A DNA stretch of 64,000 nt, from NCBI GenBank assembly GCA_027604705.1, contig JADHYV010000014.1, positions 62,001 through 126,000 on the forward strand, written 5' to 3'. Both the position numbers and the translations under genes were made by a program. The DNA comes from Allomyces arbusculus (lineage: Eukaryota > Blastocladiomycota > Blastocladiomycetes > Blastocladiales > Blastocladiaceae). Under the pieces are notes generated by a model that saw only the letters and a list, made by a program, of their open reading frames with translations, searched no databases and had not been told where the DNA came from. Shown piece by piece: positions 57,835-64,000 of the stretch (its first letter is position 1; each line of letters begins with the position of its first letter).

Positions 57835-58781
57835 CATGCTTGTATGTTGCGTTGGCAGCATGGTTTCATGTTCTTGTTGAGTTTTGCATTGTCAGCATCA
57901 ACGTTTGCACGCCTGCAGCACGAAGAAATGTGGCTGACGGTACATTGAGCGAGACCTTGGAGCACCAGTCTCATGATAAAAGCATCGAGTCGCCCTGCAA
58001 CGCGGCCAGTAGAGCGTGTAGCTCTTTGAAGCTGAGAGCATGAGCGACGATTGCACGAAGGACTAGCATGAGCTGAAGCTGAGCATGAGCGACGATTGCA
58101 CGAGGGACTAGCATGGGCTTATTTGGGCACGACTGGAGTCGGCTGCATCCTTGAAATGAAGTATCTAACAGCCAGCACGCGAAACCAGAAATCACGCGGC
58201 TTGGCACTCGTTGCTGTGCATCAGACACCCAAAGACCAAAATGACAGTGGGCGGCTCGCCCAAAGATAGATCACGATGAATAGATTTCTTTCCGTCGTAG
58301 ATTATTCCAAAACCAACATCGAAGACAAAATTATTCTCGCCTCATTCCACTCTTCCTAGATTGCATTGGCTGTCGCCTGATCGGTTGCCATTGAGGTGAG
58401 GACAACAACAATGGTGTTGAAGAGAACAGACCGGACTTCCATTCGACTGCAGTCGGCTGTCGCCCCAGATCTCCACTCTCCACCACCTTGGCAGACGCGC
58501 TTGTTGGTGCTGGACGCGCAAACGTGGACCCAGCAGCGCGCTTGGGGCAAAATGGTCGGCCCCCTTCCCCCTCTCACATCTATGAGTTGCAGCTTCATGG
58601 GCCCGCCAGCTTGGTGTGCCCCCGCCTCTCTCCCAGATCCAGAGCCTCTCTTCCAGATCCAGACTTCCGACTCTCAATCGACTCCAGTCGACCACACAGC
58701 CTTAAACCCTTTGCAACCAGCTTGCTATCGCTGACAGCTGCCATCAACCACTGCCAAGCACTGCAACATCGTCACGCCGTC
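57835..58781. other. Spacer with a short tandem repeat
   Basis: No gene. Two direct copies of about 35 bp (core GCATGAGCGACGATTGCACG) lie at about 58035-58070 and 58081-58115. The leader before copy 3 resembles that of copy 2. Confidence 0.5.
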
Positions 58782-59761
58782 ATGGGCTAACTTCTCTAGT
58801 TTGAGCGGCAAATACGTTTTTTACGGCGTGTACCATCGCGAAAAGTTGAATGCCTTGGTATGCGCCGCTTCAACAATGTCAGCCCTCCTGGCCAAAGCGC
58901 CATTCCCACCACCAACTTATGATAGTCTCCGGTTGTTATGCTCCCAGGTTGTACGCCTTTGCCGGTCGCGGGCATTTTTCGGTCTCTTCAGATATGTACC
59001 TCGCTCGTTGCTCATCCTGCGCGCTTGCAGCACACGATCTGCAATCCCGAGATGCTGTGGTCGTTGGGCGTTTGGCTACACAACACGGGCAGTCTTGTTC
59101 CCATTTTTCTGCCCAGCGTCGCCAAGTTCCTGCCTGACTGTGACGGGTGGTCAATTGAAGCCGATGGCGCCCATTTCGGCGCTGTTGTCCACCTTGCATA
59201 CAAATATGGATTGAGCCCATCGTGACCGTACGTTGCTTCCTACCGCGTTACCTAGGTATTTCGGGTCAGATTCTTGCGATTTGAGCTGACGCTGCTCTGC
59301 GCTGATCATTAGCTTCTCATGACGCCGATTTGAATCGTCAGCTACCTCTCGCAAGGCTTCTTTTACGCGGCCGTCCCCAATGCCAACATCTACACGCTCT
59401 ACGTGCACATCGCCGCGTGGATCGGCCAAGTTGGCCTTGGCCATTCTTTGCTTGAGCGCCGCTCACTCGCTTTCGCCGAGTCAGCATCACAAGGTTCATG
59501 TGTGGGCCCTGCTCAGGTTGCTTTGAAGCATAAGATAGCATTACACCAATTGAGCTTCTTTCTTTGCCTGTTTTTTTTTTTTTTTTGCAGCGGCAGTCAT
59601 CGCGCCATTGTTTTCGTTTGGCTCCAGCTCTAGGTTACAAACCCGACATGAGGCGCCGGCTTGACAGGGAGTTTGAAGAGTTGGCGGCCATCAAGCTTGG
59701 CACAATCTCAAGAAGAAAATCATGGTCGAGGCATGGCTGGAAAGGCGCAGATGGGTGTTGA
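58782..59761 (+). pseudogene. Mpo1-like (DUF962) array copy 3, heavily decayed pseudogene
   Basis: ATGGGCTAACTTCTCTAG at 58782 aligns with the start of copy 2 but has two early stops. Frame is lost in exon 1 near the YHREK block. Exon 2 still shows a GVWLHNTG-like piece, exon 3 starts with LLMTPI then a stop, and exon 4 has lost its frame at ALGYKPDM. A 15-nt T-run sits at the acceptor of the last intron (about 59572-59586). Many more lesions than copy 2, so it died earlier. Confidence 0.75.
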
Positions 59762-60410
59762 TTTCGTCGGAGACGCGTCAGATTTGATTGACATGCTTCG
59801 TTTTGACTGATGCCGGAAAGTTGACGTTGGTGTAAATTTATGTCGGGGCCCTACCCTGTGATTGCCGGTGCAGATTGCTGACCGCGGCCGAGTCGTTGTG
59901 ATTTGTGAGATTGGTTGAGCTGGCGAACGATGTGTTTGGCTTCAGGGCTGAGCTTGAATTTAAGTTGACTGTAGTCGCTCGAGTTGATTTCTGGCATCGT
60001 GCACCTCGACGCAACTGCCGCGCACGGCGACCAACCTGATTGCGCGTCGTGACAGAGCTGAGCGCTCCCTCGGTATTCATTTCCTGGAGCATCTGAAGAG
60101 CAAGCATCAAAAAGTGACCGTCCTGACTCAAACAAGTGTCCTCACTGACGTGGACTGTCTTTGAACCTGCAACAGGGGCGCCGAGGCGAGGCGCGTGTGG
60201 CAACACCGACGCCAGTCGAGTCTGCGAACCGGCAAGACCGGCAACGCCGCTCCTCCATTGGCATCCGGACCCGGAACAACTCAGTAAGCCCAAGTTGCTG
60301 CTCTGTCGACGTAACCAGCCCGTCCTCCCTCCGCCCAGGCGACTCAGCCAGCAGCATCAGCAACCGCCCACAATAGCGTCCCATAGCAACTGCCCAACCA
60401 CCTCGCCGCA
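59762..60410. other. Spacer before Mpo1-like copy 4
   Basis: No supported gene. Contains the promoter and 5' UTR of copy 4; short frames on both strands lack motifs. Confidence 0.45.
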
Positions 60411-61321
60411 ATGAGCGTCTTCAGCTTTGAGCAGCAATATGTCTTCTACGGCGTGTACCACCGCCAAAAGTGGAACGTCCTGGTGTGCATGCAGCATACT
60501 CCGCCGATGCATGTTCCATGGCGTCGACTAACCGGGCTCTGCGCTGTGCTGTGCCGTGGTTGACTCGCACTGCTAGATTGTAAGTCCGCTCGCCCAGTCT
60601 GTGCGATGAACGACATGGATGACCCAACAACTCACGCGTTTGCTCTCCGCCTGCTTTCAGCACATGGTCTTCGTGCCAGTCATCGTCTGGACCATTGCCG
60701 TGTGGCTCTCCAACACGGGCGAGCTCGTCTCGCTGCCCTTCGTCAAGCTCATTCCGCCGTACCACGGGTGGGTGCCCGAGGCGAATGGCGCGTTTTTCGG
60801 GTTTGCGGCGCTGCTCGCGTACTACATGATTCTGGACCCCTTCGCCACGGTGTGTGCCTCCTTCCTGTTCGCTCCTCCCCACGCATCAAGCAAGGACACT
60901 CCCTGACTTTCAATCTTCAACCTTGGTGACTGTAGTTTTTCCTGACGGGCATCTGCGTCCTCATGTTCGTGACTGCCGGCCACTTCTGCGCGAACGTGCC
61001 CAACCACAACTTGTACGCGCTTTACGCGCACATCACCGGGTGGACGTTGCAGATCTTTGGTCACTACTACTTTGAGGGCCGGTCGCCGGCGTTCACCGAG
61101 TCGCTGTGGCAAGGTATGCTCACGGCAGCGTGGGATCACGTCCGGAACCGATGACTGACAATCTCGTTTCTATAGCTGTCGTGGTCGCGCCGCTCTTCGT
61201 GTGGTCGGAGCTGCTCTTTGCGCTCGGGTACAAGCCCGACATGGTGCGCAGGCTCGACGCTGAGATCACCAAAATGCAGGCCGTCAAGTTTGGCACGGGC
61301 AAGAAGGATAAGGAGGAGTAG
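60411..61321 (+). CDS. Mpo1-like (DUF962) membrane protein, array copy 4 (intact, 4 exons)
   Basis: Exons 60411-60482, 60661-60849, 60936-61113, 61176-61321; 194 aa. Opens MSVFSFEQQYVFYGVYHRQK, then HMVFVPVIVWTIAVWLSN, PEANGAFFGFAALLAYYM, HITGWTLQIFGHYYFEGRSP and LFVWSELLFALGYKPDM, ending in a Lys-rich tail. All introns are GT-AG; intron 1 is 178 bp. Predicted role as for copy 1. The two live copies differ at many residues (for example GHVVFEGRAP against GHYYFEGRSP), so they are old duplicates that may have diverged in function or expression. Confidence 0.88.
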
Positions 61322-61672
61322 ATTTGCTTGGATCATGCGCACACGATGAAGACGCCGCGTGAAGACGTCGTGGTCCGTTCTGGTCGTCCTGGGACCTGGT
61401 CGTCCACTCTTTTGTATAATTTGAAAACGCGGCCGGATTTTGAAACTGGTCTGTTGGGCCGTCGCACCGGCCAGACAGCCGACCGTCGCTTCAAGCGAGA
61501 ACGGGAAGAGACACCGAAAATGAAGACGCAAGGAACAGATGCGATTCAGGCACGAATGCAACGTAAGAGACGATCAACAACAAGACAAAAACTTATCTAC
61601 AAGACGCGAAGAGCGACCAGGTAACGCAAGAAATCAACGGCTCCACGCCACAATGCAACGCGCGCGAGCTCA
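61322..61672. other. Convergent 3' spacer
   Basis: Between the stops of Mpo1-like copy 4 (plus) and the Rossmann-fold protein (minus). No features seen. Confidence 0.45.
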
Positions 61673-62479
61673 TCATGCCTTGGGCCCCTCCTTTGCCGGG
61701 TCCACGGCCGCCGCCGCCGCCGCCGCAGCGTCCTTGTCACCGCCGTCCTTGTGCGCCTGCTGGTAGAGCACGGGCCACTTGCCCTTCCACGTTGCCCATG
61801 CGTCCATGTCGGTCGCGAGCGTGGCCATGAAATGCGCAATGTTTGCCATCGACATGGTGATCGGCGAGAAGAGTGTCGCCTCGGCCGGCCGCGTGGGCAG
61901 CGGCGTGTAGGGCACTTGTGGTCCCTCGACAAAGTTGGCGGGCCGCACGGCCGCGTACTCGACGTACGGGTTCTGCTTACCCTCGCCCACCTGTTTCTGC
62001 AGGTAGTTGGCGCACGCAATGGTGTCCTTGAACGGCGGGAGCGTCGCGCTAATCACGCCAAGCACGGCGCCTTCGCCGAGCCCGCGCTTGTCGTCGCCGT
62101 CAACCTGCAACCCAATCGATGAGAGCATGACGAGCCGAATGGGACTGGCCGGCTTCAATTCGGCGGCCGCCTCGCACAACAGCTTGGTCGCGTCGGTCAC
62201 GAGCCGGTAGGGCGCCATGAACGCGCCCTTGAAGTTGGGCGTATGCCCGAGCGTGCACATCATCGTGTCGCACCCGCGCAGGTGCTCGGCGAGCTGCGCC
62301 ACGGAAAGGTCGAGAATCGACGCTTGAATCACTTTCAGGTTCGGGTTCGACGTCGGGAAGTCGGCCGGGGTCGAACGGACGATCGCGCGCACTGCCGCGC
62401 CGCGGTTGAGCATCTCGTTGAGCGCGAGCTTGCCGATACGGCCCGTGCCGCCGACGAGGAGGACCGTGTGCTGGGTCAT
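61673..62479 (-). CDS. NAD(P)-binding Rossmann protein (NmrA-like / atypical SDR)
   Basis: Intronless, 268 aa. The N-terminus reads VLLVGGTGRIGKLALNEML, the GXXGXXG dinucleotide-binding loop of the atypical short-chain dehydrogenase group, followed by AIVRSTPADFP, where an Arg after strand 2 suggests NADP(H) binding. Later motifs are GCDTMMCTLGHTP, IRLVMLSSIG (strand 4-5 region) and YAAVRPANFVEGP, typical of NmrA/SDR_a5 proteins. The YxxxK catalytic pair of classical SDRs is not obvious, so it may be a redox sensor or isomerase-like enzyme rather than a dehydrogenase. Ends with a nine-Ala run from a GCC repeat. A paralogue follows upstream (63406-64000). Confidence 0.85.
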   Translation of the reverse strand: MTQHTVLLVGGTGRIGKLALNEMLNRGAAVRAIVRSTPADFPTSNPNLKVIQASILDLSVAQLAEHLRGCDTMMCTLGHTPNFKGAFMAPYRLVTDATKLLCEAAAELKPASPIRLVMLSSIGLQVDGDDKRGLGEGAVLGVISATLPPFKDTIACANYLQKQVGEGKQNPYVEYAAVRPANFVEGPQVPYTPLPTRPAEATLFSPITMSMANIAHFMATLATDMDAWATWKGKWPVLYQQAHKDGGDKDAAAAAAAAVDPAKEGPKA

Positions 62480-63405
62480 GGTCGCTTGGTGCGCTTGGTG
62501 GTGGTGGTGGTGGTTGAGAAGGGCTTGGGACGAAATGTCGATGTCGGTGTGAAGGTGGTTGTTGATGGGAGCGGTGCGAGTTTTTCAAGTCGGCTCGGTG
62601 CCAAGTGCCTCTGTCAAGGAAAGGCGACGACACAACCGAGACTCGGCGAGCTTCCGTAACTTGCACCGGACACGTCGCGTCGCGACTGGCAGGCAACAGG
62701 TGCCGCCAACAAAGGGGCGCTCGCAAAAGTGGTTGGCGCGCGCACACAATTGTTTGTCACAACATTTGACTTTGCCCAGCCGAGAACGTTCATTTTCGAC
62801 GAACGCCTGCCAATTGTCAGCGCCGTGTGGGACATAGCGTTGACCTTGCATTGTTCGAGAACATCCAAGCAATAGTGCCCGTCTTCCATGCCCACAGTTG
62901 GCGTCCCGGCTCAGACTCGCGCCAAGATGACAAACCCAGAAGTGCCGGCTATTCCTCGCCTACCACTTCATGCGCTTGGCAGCGTGTCCGCCGCCGTTGT
63001 TTTTAACTGTTCGGCAAAGCACGTCGCCAAGTTTTCTGAGAGTTCGGCGCGCCGACTATGATGAACGAACGGCCAAAAACGTGCAACCGACGGATGTGGG
63101 GGAGGGGGGGGGGGTAAGCGAGATGGCAAGGACGCGACCTTGACGCGATCCAGGCGGAAGGAAGCTGGAGCAGTGACAACTATTGCCAAAAAATTAGTGC
63201 AGAACTACGGCCGATGCTGGCCATGGCCGCGTTGCGAACGCCAAATCCTTTCTTCGGCGTTGCATTAATTACTCTGGCCGGTCGAATGGTTGACGCAACA
63301 TGCCACCATTGGTATCGCATGCGCATATTTTTCACCCCAAACCACGCGTAAGTATGTGTCTGAACATATCTTCGACACGCATCCTTTCGGCCCTTGAACA
63401 CTCTA
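62480..63405. other. Spacer between the two Rossmann-protein paralogues
   Basis: Contains the promoter of the first paralogue and the 3' UTR of the second. A G-rich tract lies at 63097-63114. No gene is called. Confidence 0.45.
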
Positions 63406-64000
63406 TCACTGGCCGCTCAATGCCTTGATCGTTTTCGGATCACACATCACGGGGAACTTGCCCTTCCACTGCGCAAACGCAGCATCGTCCGTGACGAGCA
63501 TCGCCAAAAACGTGGCCACTGACGTCATTGACACTGTCACGCTCGACCCCATCAACCCAAACTCGGCGCGCCGATGCTCCAATACTTGGTACGGCTCAGC
63601 AGGCCCCTCGACAAAGTTGGCTGGACGGACGGCCGCATACTCGACGCCCTCGTGTGTTCCTCCGTTCAAGTACTCGGCACACGCCTGCGCGTCCTTGAAG
63701 TGCGGCATGACCAGGTTGAACATGCCCAGCGCGACCCGTTCACCCAGAGTGCGTTTCGCGTCGCCGTCAATGATGGGCCCGATGTGACTGCTAAGGAGCA
63801 CGAGCCGAATCGGCGTCGCCGGCTTGATCTCGGCCGCGGCAGCACACAGCTTCTTGATCGTATCCGTAACGAGCAGGGCGGGCGTGCTCATCGACCCGGC
63901 GTTGCGTGGATGGCCGAGCGTGCACAGCATTGTGTCGCACCCGCGTAGGTGCTCGGCAAGCTGCGTGATGGTTAGGTCGACAATCAATGCTTGAATGACT
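63406..64000 (-). CDS. NAD(P)-binding Rossmann protein, paralogue (5' end outside window)
   Basis: Partial; 198 codons are present and the frame is open to the window edge, so the nucleotide-binding loop lies beyond 64000. Strongly parallel to the gene at 61673: AEHLRGCDTMLCTLGHPR, IRLVLLSSHIG, VEYAAVRPANFVEGP and FAQWKGKFPVMCD align with the same segments. The C-terminal Ala/Asp tail of the paralogue is missing; it ends soon after the FPVMCD block. Tandem same-strand arrangement indicates local duplication. Confidence 0.85.
   Translation of the reverse strand, partial: VIQALIVDLTITQLAEHLRGCDTMLCTLGHPRNAGSMSTPALLVTDTIKKLCAAAAEIKPATPIRLVLLSSHIGPIIDGDAKRTLGERVALGMFNLVMPHFKDAQACAEYLNGGTHEGVEYAAVRPANFVEGPAEPYQVLEHRRAEFGLMGSSVTVSMTSVATFLAMLVTDDAAFAQWKGKFPVMCDPKTIKALSGQ

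Noticed and set aside
1-64000. CRISPR arrays, operons, prokaryotic promoters
   Set aside because: The window is plainly eukaryotic: spliced genes, ribosomal and TFIID proteins. No spaced direct-repeat arrays are seen.

Overview
The window looks like nuclear DNA of a GC-rich, compact-genome eukaryote. Coding regions are dense and on both strands. Almost every gene is cut by short introns (about 59-97 bp, GT-AG), with a strong tendency for the donor to read GTACGY. The gene set is eukaryotic: ubiquitin-L40 fusion, RPL10, two TFIID subunits (TAF2, TAF5), a mitochondrial RNase II-type exonuclease, a UBX protein, a HAK/KUP potassium transporter, an Oca1/Siw14-type phosphatase and Mpo1-like (DUF962) proteins. 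This combination fits an early-diverging fungus such as a chytrid or blastocladiomycete. That is inference; no rRNA or species marker is present.

Layout. 0-6.4 kb: ubiquitin-L40, then about 4.4 kb with no confident gene, only a decayed-looking membrane-protein-like stretch and G-tracts. 6.4-17 kb: two full-length ABCB (MDR-type) transporters head to head, sharing stretches of DNA identity inside their ATPase domains. 17-21 kb: debris of duplication, namely an orphan last exon of an OCA1-like gene, a GC-poor insert, two arms of an inverted repeat that share a 9-bp-stem hairpin, and a third, ruined ABC transporter copy. 21-30 kb: the intact OCA1-like gene and a very large TAF2 whose C-terminal half carries five bromodomains. 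30-41 kb: an unknown gene, tyrosine aminotransferase, the Dss1-like exonuclease, RPL10 and a putative mitochondrial membrane protein with an Asp tract. 41-47 kb: a spliced gene with a faint Sld7/MTBP-like tail, TAF5 and a UAS-UBX protein. 47-50 kb: mostly gene-poor, with one broken unrecognised gene. 50-54 kb: HAK/KUP transporter with a 527-residue N-terminal extension. 55-61.3 kb: tandem array of four Mpo1-like genes, the outer two intact and the inner two decayed. 61.6-64 kb: two tandem NAD(P)-binding Rossmann proteins, the second running off the window.

How the genes relate. Most are unrelated housekeeping genes arranged as divergent or convergent neighbours. TAF2 and TAF5 belong to the same complex (TFIID) but sit 13 kb apart and are not obviously co-regulated. 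The clearest evolutionary signals are local duplication followed by gene conversion (ABC pair) or decay (ABC relic, OCA1 exon, Mpo1 array), and the TAF2-bromodomain fusion, which would put acetyl-lysine reading directly on a promoter-binding TFIID subunit.
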